From Methanolobus sp. ZRKC5 (GTDB lineage Archaea; Halobacteriota; Methanosarcinia; Methanosarcinales; Methanosarcinaceae): DNA of 64,000 nt. This document shows, in pieces, positions 56,591 to 64,000 of this stretch. The notes under the pieces were generated by a model. The model was not told where the DNA came from and did no database searches. It saw nothing but the letters and a program-made list of their open reading frames with translations. A program made the position numbers and the translations under genes. The stretch is taken from assembly GCF_038446525.1 (NCBI RefSeq), contig NZ_CP151792.1:186001-250000 (forward strand). The letters are read 5' to 3'. Every line of letters starts with the position of its first letter. Position 1 is the stretch's first letter.

Positions 56591-57295
56591 TCACATGAGC
56601 AACTTGGCCAGTATCGGAGCAAGGAACACAGTAACGAAACCTGCAATACCTATCGCCAGACCGCTCATGGCTCCCTCGGTCTCTCCCAACTCAACGGCTT
56701 TGGTCGTGCCAAGTGCGTGGGATGATGTTCCAATTGCAATTCCTACAGCCACCTTGTTTTCTATCCTGAACAATTTGCAGATCATAGGAACCAGCAACAC
56801 ACCGGCTATGCCCGTAAAGACTATGGCTGCCACAGTTATAGATGGCAGACCTCCAAGCTGGCTGGATACCTCTATTCCAATGGGGGTTGTGACTGATTTT
56901 GGTAGCATTGAAATACTTACAAGCTCATCAAGGCCGAACATCTTGCACATGACAATAATGCTTACGATACCTGCGGCAGAACCTATACTGATACCAGCAA
57001 GAATGGGAACAATATTATCTTTCAGCAGGCTAATCTTCTTGTACAGGGGTACAGCCAGGATAACGGTAGCCGGACCCAGGAAGAATGATATGAACTGCCC
57101 GCCCCTGTTGTAGTCTTCAAAACTGATATGAAAGCTCAAAAGGAGAGCTATGATCATTAACATACTCAGTACAAGCGGGTTCATGAGGGGTGAACCTGTT
57201 TTTTTGTAGAGCAGGCCACCTGCGTAGAATGTCAGTAGGGATATTCCTATGCCAAATACAGGAGACTCAATAAACAGAGAAATAAGCTCACTCAT
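56591..57295 (-). CDS. lrgB: LrgB-family membrane protein
   Basis: 234 residues with several hydrophobic segments. LrgB motifs are SMLPKSVTTPIGIEVSSQLG and IGTSSHALGTTKAVELGETE near the C-terminus. LrgB/CidB partners act with LrgA/CidA in holin-like control of membrane permeability or in metabolite export; some homologues export glycolate or pyruvate. The start codon overlaps the end of lrgA by 8 bp with aggaga inside lrgA, so translation is coupled. Confidence 0.9.
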   Translation of the reverse strand: MSELISLFIESPVFGIGISLLTFYAGGLLYKKTGSPLMNPLVLSMLMIIALLLSFHISFEDYNRGGQFISFFLGPATVILAVPLYKKISLLKDNIVPILAGISIGSAAGIVSIIVMCKMFGLDELVSISMLPKSVTTPIGIEVSSQLGGLPSITVAAIVFTGIAGVLLVPMICKLFRIENKVAVGIAIGTSSHALGTTKAVELGETEGAMSGLAIGIAGFVTVFLAPILAKLLM

Positions 57296-57644
57296 CGGAC
57301 TGTCTCCTATTCATTAGTATCTGTATTGTTGTACCAGTTACAACTGCAATAATAAAGGTCGAAACCACGGATATGAACATCAGAGCAATCCATTTTCCTT
57401 CAAGTATCGAGAAGCAGGTAATCAAACCCACGGCTGCCGGAATGAAGAAAAATGAGAGATGTTTTAGCATGAAATTGCTTACATCCTCTATCATGGACAG
57501 TTTGATGATACCTGTCAAAAGAAATAATAACAACAGCATCATTCCCAGAACATTTCCCGGAATGTGCAGATTAAAGTAATTATGTAAGAGGTCACCCATA
57601 AAACATATAGCCAGAATTATGGCGAACTGAATAAGATGCTTCAT
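57288..57644 (-). CDS. lrgA: LrgA/CidA-family holin-like protein
   Basis: 118 residues with four hydrophobic segments, typical of LrgA/CidA: LHIPGNVLGMMLLLLFLLTG and FFFIPAAVGLITCFSILEGK. First gene of a two-gene operon with lrgB. ATG 57644. The pair acts at the cytoplasmic membrane; the substrate is not readable. Confidence 0.9.
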   Translation of the reverse strand: MKHLIQFAIILAICFMGDLLHNYFNLHIPGNVLGMMLLLLFLLTGIIKLSMIEDVSNFMLKHLSFFFIPAAVGLITCFSILEGKWIALMFISVVSTFIIAVVTGTTIQILMNRRQSDE

Positions 57645-57773
57645 TTTGATATCACTTTCGTTTTTTATGAGGAGATAAATAATACGTTATACAAAACAAG
57701 CGTAACCCATCCCACTCTCAGGCTTGTTAAACCCTTCAAATATCAAAAAATAAAATAATAGGAGGTGATGCGA

Positions 57774-59210
57774 TTACTGGCGACTTCTGGACTGACCAGA
57801 ACTTCGGCTAGCAGAGTGATTCCTGGTGCCTGTTTTGGTACCCTTTTTGACACCTGTATTACTACTACTCTTATTGCCAGCATTACTGCTAACTTTGTTT
57901 ACACTCTTATCCTGGCTTTTTTTAGCACCTGAGTGCGCAGGCTTATTTTTATGGCCTTTACTCTCATTCTTCTTGCCTCTGCCTGTACCCCTTGATTTAG
58001 AACTTCCTCTTGGGTTTTTCTGTCCCCGTTGTTGCCTTGGAGCTGGCTTTGCTGCATCACCAGTGGCAGTTCTAGCCTTTTCTGAATGATACTCGTGTTC
58101 AGCAACCTCGATTTTTGTTCTGGTGAGCTTTTCGATCCCACGGAGGAAATCACGCTCATCTGCAGCACAGAAAGAATATGCTGTTCCCTGGGCACCTGCC
58201 CTTGCAGTACGGCCTATGCGGTGTACGTAGCTTTCAGAGAGATTTGGCAGGTCATAATTTATGACGTGGGATATATCTGGAATATCAATTCCACGAGCTG
58301 CAATATCTGTTGCAACAAGCACGCGAAGTTTCCCTGACCTGAAATCATGGAGTGCCTTTGTACGATGGGTCTGGGACTTGTTACCATGAATAGCATCGGT
58401 AGGAATCCTATTCTTGTTAAGCGTCTGAGCAACTTTGTTTGCACGGTGCTTTGTACGTGTGAACACAAGAACACACTCCAGATGTTTGCCCCTCAGAAGT
58501 TGTAAAAGCAATTCATTCTTATCATCTGAATCAACGAAAAATACATACTGATCTATAAGCTCCACTGTTGTTGCCTGTGGAGTTACCTCTACTGTAACAG
58601 GATTTGTAAGTAATTTCCTGGCAAGTTTGGATACATCAGGGGACATGGTGGCTGAATAGAAAAGTGATTGACGTTTGTTTGGCAGCAGATCAACGACCTT
58701 GTATACATCGTTAATAAAGCCCATGTCAAGCATCCTGTCAGCTTCATCAAGGACAAAATACTCCACACCTGAGAGTCTCACATGCCCCTGGTCCATAAGG
58801 TCAAGCAATCTGCCCGGAGTCGCTACAAGGATGTCTACGCCCTTTGAGAGGGCCCTGACCTGAGGACTCTGGCCAACGCCGCCAAATATGACCGTATGCT
58901 TGAATCGTGTGAACTGGCCATATGTTGCAAAACTATCTCCTATCTGTGCTGCAAGCTCCCTGGTGGGTGCAAGTACAAGAACACGTGGTTTTCCCGGACG
59001 TGGAGACTTGTATGATGCAGACATATTTTGAAGGATTGGTAATGAGAAAGCGGCAGTCTTGCCTGTACCTGTCTGAGCGATACCGATCATATCTTTACCA
59101 TTTAACAAATGGGGAATAGATAATTTCTGTATCGGAGTAGGAGTAGTATACCCTTTTTCGGACAAAGCCCGCTTCAGCGGGTGTATTAAATTAAGATTAT
59201 CAAATGACAC
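57774..59210 (-). CDS. DEAD-box RNA helicase
   Basis: 478 residues. The Q motif (PTPIQKLSIPHLL), Walker A (AQTGTGKTAAFSL), DEAD box (VLDEADRMLDMG), SAT (FYSATMSPD) and HRIGRTARAG are all present. A basic, Ser/Gly/Lys-rich disordered tail of about 110 residues follows. It unwinds RNA, probably in ribosome assembly or mRNA turnover. Similar proteins in cold-living relatives are cold-induced. Start GTG 59210 follows agaggt. A TATA-like box near 59332-59345 would give a leader of about 100 nt. Confidence 0.93.
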   Translation of the reverse strand: MSFDNLNLIHPLKRALSEKGYTTPTPIQKLSIPHLLNGKDMIGIAQTGTGKTAAFSLPILQNMSASYKSPRPGKPRVLVLAPTRELAAQIGDSFATYGQFTRFKHTVIFGGVGQSPQVRALSKGVDILVATPGRLLDLMDQGHVRLSGVEYFVLDEADRMLDMGFINDVYKVVDLLPNKRQSLFYSATMSPDVSKLARKLLTNPVTVEVTPQATTVELIDQYVFFVDSDDKNELLLQLLRGKHLECVLVFTRTKHRANKVAQTLNKNRIPTDAIHGNKSQTHRTKALHDFRSGKLRVLVATDIAARGIDIPDISHVINYDLPNLSESYVHRIGRTARAGAQGTAYSFCAADERDFLRGIEKLTRTKIEVAEHEYHSEKARTATGDAAKPAPRQQRGQKNPRGSSKSRGTGRGKKNESKGHKNKPAHSGAKKSQDKSVNKVSSNAGNKSSSNTGVKKGTKTGTRNHSASRSSGQSRSRQ

Positions 59211-59310
59211 GTAAACCTCTGCTTACAGTGCAAAAATCATTAGAAATTATATCCGACTGACCTTACCCAAAAAGAACACCTCATCAGGATGAAAGCCGAA
59301 CTCTATGATT
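59211..59310 (-). promoter_or_regulatory. Probable long 5' leader of the DEAD-box helicase
   Basis: The AT-rich box tttaatttatag (minus strand, near 59332-59345) lies about 120 bp before the GTG, so the transcript would have an unusually long leader. The estimate rests on box position only. I recall that deaD mRNA of Methanococcoides burtonii also has a long 5' leader tied to cold response. Confidence 0.35.
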
Positions 59311-59447
59311 ACTTCCGCACAGTAAAATATCTATAAATTAAATTTTAATTCATTGTTACAAAAACGACATCTATACAGTTGAACAGTTATTAATTTGTGA
59401 GAAAACATGAATGTTAACTTCAAAAAATTAGTTGAAAAATTGTATGG

Positions 59448-59522
59448 TGCTCCGGCCGGGATTCGAACCCGAGTCTTCGGCTCGAAAGGCCGGAATGATT
59501 GACCGGACTACACTACCGGAGC
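59448..59522 (-). tRNA. tRNA-Glu (anticodon TTC)
   Basis: 75 nt folding into the cloverleaf: acceptor stem gctccgg/ccggagc, T arm with ttcgaat, and anticodon loop ctttcga giving TTC for glutamate. The 3' CCA is not encoded. The first pair of the anticodon stem (27-43) is C-A, a mismatch. Confidence 0.93.
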
Positions 59523-59589
59523 ACGTTGATTTCGCTTTAGTGAAGCGACTCCAACATAACAGACATAGTTATTAAACCTTTCGCCTGGG

Positions 59590-59940
59590 TCAACACATTT
59601 CCTCTGCTTTTTCACTATCATTGAGATTTGCAACCCATGCAGTGAGCTTTCCACAGGACTCCGGCTGACATGCATCCCTGCAACCTGCACAGGGTGAGAA
59701 CATCTCTCCAGATAACAGGAGATCAAAACAAGGAATCTCGTCTTCCTTTACCTTAAGAAGGTAAGTCCTGGCTCCGTTAGAAACAGCTTGCTCCCGGATG
59801 ATAAGTTCATCATCCAAAAGCTTCGATACAACTCGGGAACATTTGCGGCTGTCGATTTCAAGCATTTTCCAGAGTTCATTCTGGAAAACACCTTCCTTAC
59901 TGTCTCGAATAATATTCAATGCATCTTCTTCGATACTCAT
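59590..59940 (-). CDS. HTH transcription regulator with cysteine-rich tail
   Basis: 116 residues from MSIEEDALNIIRDSKEGVFQ, a winged helix (NELWKMLEIDSRKCSRVVSK, then LLDDELIIREQAVSNG). A C-terminal cysteine cluster follows (CAGCRDACQPESC), likely a metal or redox sensor site. It lies directly downstream of the Sm-like gene on the same strand. ATG 59940 is preferred over longer in-frame starts that would overlap the Sm-like gene. Confidence 0.75.
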   Translation of the reverse strand: MSIEEDALNIIRDSKEGVFQNELWKMLEIDSRKCSRVVSKLLDDELIIREQAVSNGARTYLLKVKEDEIPCFDLLLSGEMFSPCAGCRDACQPESCGKLTAWVANLNDSEKAEEMC

Positions 59941-59959
59941 GCTAGTTTCCACTGGGTGT

Positions 59960-60184
59960 TTATTCTTCCATCGGAACAACAAGAATAATATTATTTCCAC
60001 GCAATACGACAGAACCAAGGGAACGCAGGCGCTCGCCGTCTGCTATCTCTACAGTATCCACCATATGCAGGTTCATATAATCATCTGCACTTTTTAAAGT
60101 TCCTTCGAGCAGGTGAAGGTCACCTTTCATCTCTACCTGGACTTTAGATCCAACTAATTTCTGGACTTTCTTACTAGGGAACAA
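59960..60184 (-). CDS. Sm-like (LSM) RNA-binding protein
   Basis: 74 residues with the Sm1 motif (SKVQVEMKGDLHLLEGTLKS, then DDYMNLHM) and Sm2 motif (SVVLRGNNIILVVP). These proteins form seven-membered rings that bind U-rich RNA. Start TTG 60184 follows gaggat. It is 19 bp upstream of the HTH gene. Confidence 0.92.
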   Translation of the reverse strand: MFPSKKVQKLVGSKVQVEMKGDLHLLEGTLKSADDYMNLHMVDTVEIADGERLRSLGSVVLRGNNIILVVPMEE

Positions 60185-60308
60185 AATTAATCCTCACTTT
60201 CATTTAAAAGAATAATACTATCTATATGCCATTCTATATTCAGGCTAATTAAAATAGCCAATATCATATTTATTCTTGACGATTTGCGCATAAATACTTA
60301 CTGCAATA

Positions 60309-60683
60309 TCACATATAACCCTGTAGTTCAGTACTATCCTGTACAACATCTGGTTTCTTCGTCTTTTTTACACCCATTTGGGGTTTTGCAATTGGACCAA
60401 ATGTGGCTTCATAATTTTGTATATGCTGACTGAGCCAGCGTACAAGTTCAACGGTTGCCAGCGGGGAAAGTATAACTTCGGTCTCAAGCCGTCTCTGAAT
60501 AACCTGCTCATCACCTTTCTTGCTAACTGCCATAGGCAGATCATTGTAGAACCCAATCCTGAAATCATAAGGACTGTGGCCGCCAATTGCGCCAATGGAG
60601 TAGACCTGCTTAAAATCATCCGGTTTATGCAGCTCTATTCTGACATTCTTCTTTTTCTTAATCTCTTCCGGTTTGTCGGTCAT
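60309..60683 (-). CDS. DUF3467 family protein
   Basis: 124 residues. VYSIGAIGGHSPYDFRIGF and VILSPLATVELVRWLSQHIQ, with a basic N-terminus and disordered C-terminal tail, match DUF3467, a small family of unknown function in archaea and bacteria. I prefer ATG 60683 because aaggtgacgtg lies upstream; ATG 60713 is possible. Confidence 0.8.
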   Translation of the reverse strand: MTDKPEEIKKKKNVRIELHKPDDFKQVYSIGAIGGHSPYDFRIGFYNDLPMAVSKKGDEQVIQRRLETEVILSPLATVELVRWLSQHIQNYEATFGPIAKPQMGVKKTKKPDVVQDSTELQGYM

Positions 60684-60805
60684 CACGTCACCTTCGTGTT
60701 TTTCTGTGCCCATATAATCACATCCTCAATAGGCATCTATCTGCAGACATAACTATTATAATTTTTGATGCCAATGATAATTGCTTTAATGACCAGATAA
60801 TGACA

Positions 60806-63283
60806 TCAGCCCTCAACGAGTTTCCTAAGGCTTCTTGCCCTTAAAGAGATATCCCGTTTGGAATGTGCTGCGGCGATCATCTCCACAGCCTCGAGGTTAC
60901 GTACCACATTATCCAGATATCCAAGCACATCTCCTGGGTAAGCAGTTATTCCATAAAGATTCTCAAGTTTCCTTACAATCCCATCCGGCTCATACCCTTC
61001 GGCCCTGATAGAGATGATCTTCTCTGAGAACTTACGCTCAGCACAACCACAATAAGGAGAATCGCGGCAATTACATGTCAGAAAATCAGCAGCAAACTCG
61101 AACAACTGGTCACGCAGCGTGATATCCAGTTTATCCATATTTTCCCCCTCAAACAGAATATCCAGAGAAGCTCCCTGAAATACCCTTGAAGGAAGGTTTA
61201 CATTAAGAGCAGCAGATATACGAGGCGCATACTTGTAATAGACCGAATCAAAGAACTCCAGATTAGAAACAGTAACCAAAGGGTCCTGTTCAACAAGAAC
61301 GGAATCACGTATTAGAAATGCCGTTGAAACTGAAAGAAAATGCCCGGCTGCGATCTTTCCAAATCTTGTAAGTGAGATAAAATCGCCTTTTGCATGCAGG
61401 AACTTATTTCGTGCAAGTTTTTTAAGCAAAATATCTACGTTATAATCAGCTAGCATATTGAAATGGATCTTTTCAAGGTCTTTCCTTGAAGAAGTCACAG
61501 CAGCTGATGCAAGAACTTCTTCCAGTTGTTCATCATCACCATACTGGACCTTGGTATGCTGCATCTCACCTTTAAGCAGTTTCAGGGCAACAGCATCCTC
61601 GGTATCACCCTTATCACCCGAATATTTCTTGTTCGGAACAGCAAGCACGATAACCTCACCACGATCATGATAATCAGGTCTTCCTGCACGTCCCAGCATT
61701 TGAAGGAAGTCCTGCATTGTAAGCCATGCAATACCCATTGCCAGAGATTCAAATATGACCTGTGATGCCGGGAAATCCACCCCGGCTGCAAGAGCTGCTG
61801 TTGTTACAACAACAGGAAGCTTGCCTTTAACAAAAGCGATTTCAATTTTTTTGCGTTCCTGACTTGTAAGACCAGCATGATACGGAGCAGCAGATATTGG
61901 CAGTGCTTCAGAGATGCGATGGCAATTGCGTCTTGAATTAGTGAATATTATAGTCTGTCCCTTATGCCCTTTTGAAGACATTATGGAAAATTCTTCCCTT
62001 ACAAGTTTTGCCATTATCTTTGTCTTGGAATGTTCAGGACAAAGTATCAGATGTCTTTCAATAGGTACCGGACGATACTCATACTCAATGAGTTTCGCAC
62101 CAAGCTGTTTTGCACGCAGTTGTGGTTTTGCCACAGTTGCCGATAGATAAATGAACTGCGCATCTGGAGCAATGTACTTCAATCTGGCAATAGCACCATC
62201 CAGACGGTGACCTCTTTCAGAATCCTCAATTGTGTGAACCTCATCTATGACAACTGTTCCAACATGACCCAGCAGGTCAGCACCACCTGTCCTGAGGATA
62301 TAATCAAGACCTTCATAAGTCCCTATTATTATATCAGAATCCAGAGTTCGCGTCATAGAAGCATTCTTTGAGGTTTTGATACGTGCACTACCCACCCTGA
62401 TAGATGTTTTGATACCAATAGGTGAATATCGTTTTGTGAACTGGTCATATTTCTGGTTAGCAAGTGCCACCAATGGTACAAGATAAAGCATCCTGCCCTT
62501 CTTTCTTAGAATATTCTCAACACCTGCCAGCTCGGCTATCAAAGTCTTACCTGTGGCTGTAACAGACGTAACAAGCTGGTTCTGCCCTTTAAGAAGACCA
62601 TTTTCCACTGACAGAGCTTGTACCGGCAGAAGAGTTTCAGATTTTGCAAGAAGCAACTTTTTAAAGCTCTTGTGCAGAGGCAGGTCCTTTATCATTTCCT
62701 TTGATACGGAAGTGTTTGCAGCAATGGAATCAAACTTTGTAAGCTCACGGTCCAGCTCATCAGGACTTATCATGGCCATGGTCCTGTCAAGATCCTTTGT
62801 CTTAAGCATTATATCTTCAAACCGCTGACATACTTCATCCCCGTAATTTACATGGGAACTTTTGAGCGTACGGAAGAGTTCTTCCCTTGCACATTCCTCA
62901 CATAATTTACCCCGATGATATCTAATTGAGCGTCTGTTCAAGAAATTGAACTTGTTATTCAGCAGGCAGAATCTGCATGCATTTACAAGATCTGCACTGA
63001 GCTGAAAACCCTGAAGCATTTCAATAAATCTGGCAGCCTGCTCATCATCGCCACCTTTTGCTATCATTATACGATCGGCGATCCTTATAAGGTCGACAAA
63101 TTCCGATGGTGACCTGTACTCTCCTTTCCCATCAGTTTTAACCTTGAATTTATGCGGACGCGGGCCTGCATCAGTCTGCCTCAGGACAAGTTCACCGACA
63201 AAAAGAGGTTTTTTCTTTTTATCCCGTATCGGCAGGATAATAATTTTGGACCTTTCGGTGCTTGCAAGTATCCAGAGAGTCAT
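60806..63283 (-). CDS. DEAD/DEAH-box helicase with DUF5814-type extensions
   Basis: 825 residues. An N-terminal part with two CxxC pairs (CRFCLLNNKF and CEECAREEL) precedes helicase motifs: SVTATGKTLIAELAG (Walker A variant), TVVIDEVHTIEDSERGHR (motif II DEVH), FIYLSATV (III) and MLGRAGRPDYHDRGEV (VI). The winged-helix region and a C-terminal cysteine set (CNCRDSPYCGCAERK) follow, with a Hel308-like C-terminus. This is the archaeal Ski2/Hel308-related group with DUF5814. DNA or RNA unwinding in repair is inference. ATG 63283. Confidence 0.85.
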   Translation of the reverse strand: MTLWILASTERSKIIILPIRDKKKKPLFVGELVLRQTDAGPRPHKFKVKTDGKGEYRSPSEFVDLIRIADRIMIAKGGDDEQAARFIEMLQGFQLSADLVNACRFCLLNNKFNFLNRRSIRYHRGKLCEECAREELFRTLKSSHVNYGDEVCQRFEDIMLKTKDLDRTMAMISPDELDRELTKFDSIAANTSVSKEMIKDLPLHKSFKKLLLAKSETLLPVQALSVENGLLKGQNQLVTSVTATGKTLIAELAGVENILRKKGRMLYLVPLVALANQKYDQFTKRYSPIGIKTSIRVGSARIKTSKNASMTRTLDSDIIIGTYEGLDYILRTGGADLLGHVGTVVIDEVHTIEDSERGHRLDGAIARLKYIAPDAQFIYLSATVAKPQLRAKQLGAKLIEYEYRPVPIERHLILCPEHSKTKIMAKLVREEFSIMSSKGHKGQTIIFTNSRRNCHRISEALPISAAPYHAGLTSQERKKIEIAFVKGKLPVVVTTAALAAGVDFPASQVIFESLAMGIAWLTMQDFLQMLGRAGRPDYHDRGEVIVLAVPNKKYSGDKGDTEDAVALKLLKGEMQHTKVQYGDDEQLEEVLASAAVTSSRKDLEKIHFNMLADYNVDILLKKLARNKFLHAKGDFISLTRFGKIAAGHFLSVSTAFLIRDSVLVEQDPLVTVSNLEFFDSVYYKYAPRISAALNVNLPSRVFQGASLDILFEGENMDKLDITLRDQLFEFAADFLTCNCRDSPYCGCAERKFSEKIISIRAEGYEPDGIVRKLENLYGITAYPGDVLGYLDNVVRNLEAVEMIAAAHSKRDISLRARSLRKLVEG

Positions 63284-63392
63284 TGATGGTCTTTGATAAC
63301 TGATAGTCTATAAATACTATTGTATTTGCCTGAAAGAAGTATTTTATAATATTAAACCATATATAATAACTTAGTATAATTGAGGATGAAAA

Positions 63393-64000
63393 ATGCTGGA
63401 TTCTAAAAACATGATGGAAACTGGAACCATTAACTTTGAAGCCGAATCCAGAGATGAGATCGAACCTTCCCTTTATCAAAGTCTTAAAAAACAGGAACAA
63501 AATCAGGTAGTTGAAGATGAATTCCGCCTGAGTTCAACTGGAATTTTAGCTCTTGACAGGACAATGGGAGGAGGTTTGCCGGCTGGATCGCTTACATATT
63601 TTTCAGCGGACCCACGTTCAATGTCTGAGGTCTTTCTTTATCAATTCACACAATCACGCAAAACCTATTATTTCACAACAAGCAGGAAACCAAGGTTTGT
63701 GCTCAATGATGTGATAAACCTTGGATTTGACCCGACGAACATCATCTTTGTGGACATATACAGTGAGTACTATTGTACCGCATGTGGGGATAAATCCGAT
63801 AATGTAGGTAACGAATTCATAGATGCCAAAATAATAGATTTCACCGAGTTCAACCTGCGCAACATTGCAAATGATTCAAGCGGCGAAGAAGTGAACATAA
63901 TCTTCGATTCATTCTCATTCTTTATGGAACTTACTGTAAACAAAGGATACATTAAGCAACTGGTTAATGTACTCTATGAAACAACAAAAGATCTTGGATG
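63393..64000 (+). CDS. RecA/KaiC-like protein without a standard P-loop, cut by the right window edge
   Basis: The visible 202 codons start MLDSKNMMETGTINFEAESR and reach LYETTKDLG. LSSTGILALDRTMGGGLPAG is the entry to a RecA/KaiC-type ATPase domain, but the next segment reads SLTYFSADPRSMSEVF where a GxxxxGKT loop is expected. A CxxC (CTACGDKS) and IIFDSFSFFMEL (Walker B-like) follow. Probably an inactive or accessory member of the KaiC/RadB-like group. ATG 63393 follows gagg. It is divergent from the helicase at 63283. Confidence 0.7.
   Translation, partial: MLDSKNMMETGTINFEAESRDEIEPSLYQSLKKQEQNQVVEDEFRLSSTGILALDRTMGGGLPAGSLTYFSADPRSMSEVFLYQFTQSRKTYYFTTSRKPRFVLNDVINLGFDPTNIIFVDIYSEYYCTACGDKSDNVGNEFIDAKIIDFTEFNLRNIANDSSGEEVNIIFDSFSFFMELTVNKGYIKQLVNVLYETTKDLG

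Overview
The window reads as part of the chromosome of a methanogenic archaeon of the family Methanosarcinaceae (Methanolobus, Methanococcoides and Methanosarcina types are the closest fit). This rests on archaeal FEN-1, an Sm-like protein, DUF2551 and DUF3467 proteins, PEF-CTERM and PGF-CTERM surface proteins, an archaeal tRNA-Glu, an IscS-like protein without its PLP lysine, AT-rich intergenic DNA and TATA-like promoters. The genus is inference.

Layout. 0-4.2 kb: a DUF2551 gene cut by the window edge, one small zinc-ribbon gene, then over 3 kb of AT-rich DNA without a convincing gene. 4.2-9.5 kb: an MFS transporter, a membrane protein split by a 194-bp MITE, a frameshifted phosphatase/sulfatase-like gene with two operator-like dyads upstream, and an EamA transporter. 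9.8-12.3 kb: a compact sulfur operon (TusA, DsrE-like, PLP-lysine-less IscS, IscU fused to a MIP18-like domain). 12.6-17.4 kb: an accessory zone of small PEF-CTERM secreted proteins, MITE insertions, a methyltransferase relic, a Cas1-tail relic and a broken IS5-type transposase. 17.6-33.8 kb: mostly housekeeping and metabolic genes (DUF2284, RNase III, gamma-carbonic anhydrase-like protein, CstA, SulP, RibD-like reductase, Tex, a TPP enzyme, a PGF-CTERM surface protein). 34.3-38.0 kb: a repeat element and two tandem paralogous lipoproteins. 38.6-49.1 kb: a DUF5714 protein, a second RNase III, a CDGSH protein, a catalase-peroxidase that looks transferred, FEN-1, a ferredoxin and PEP synthase. 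49.1-55.7 kb: a second accessory zone with an IS66 element, a truncated helicase, two large Cas1 relics and MITEs. 56-64 kb: LrgAB, a DEAD-box RNA helicase, tRNA-Glu, an HTH protein next to the Sm-like protein, DUF3467, a DUF5814-type helicase and the start of a RecA/KaiC-like protein.

The strongest unusual signal is a mobile-element system. Eleven copies of an exactly 194-bp MITE fall into two nearly homogeneous subfamilies. Ten have perfect 8-bp target duplications, and one subfamily A copy sits inside a subfamily B copy. Two split genes become intact and in frame when the MITE and one duplication are removed. Their termini match those of the single IS66 element in the window, the likely transposase source. 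A second signal is a set of decayed Cas1 C-terminal fragments with no CRISPR array or other cas gene. A third is the sulfur operon, whose IscS keeps its persulfide cysteine but has lost the PLP lysine and two other cofactor-pocket residues.
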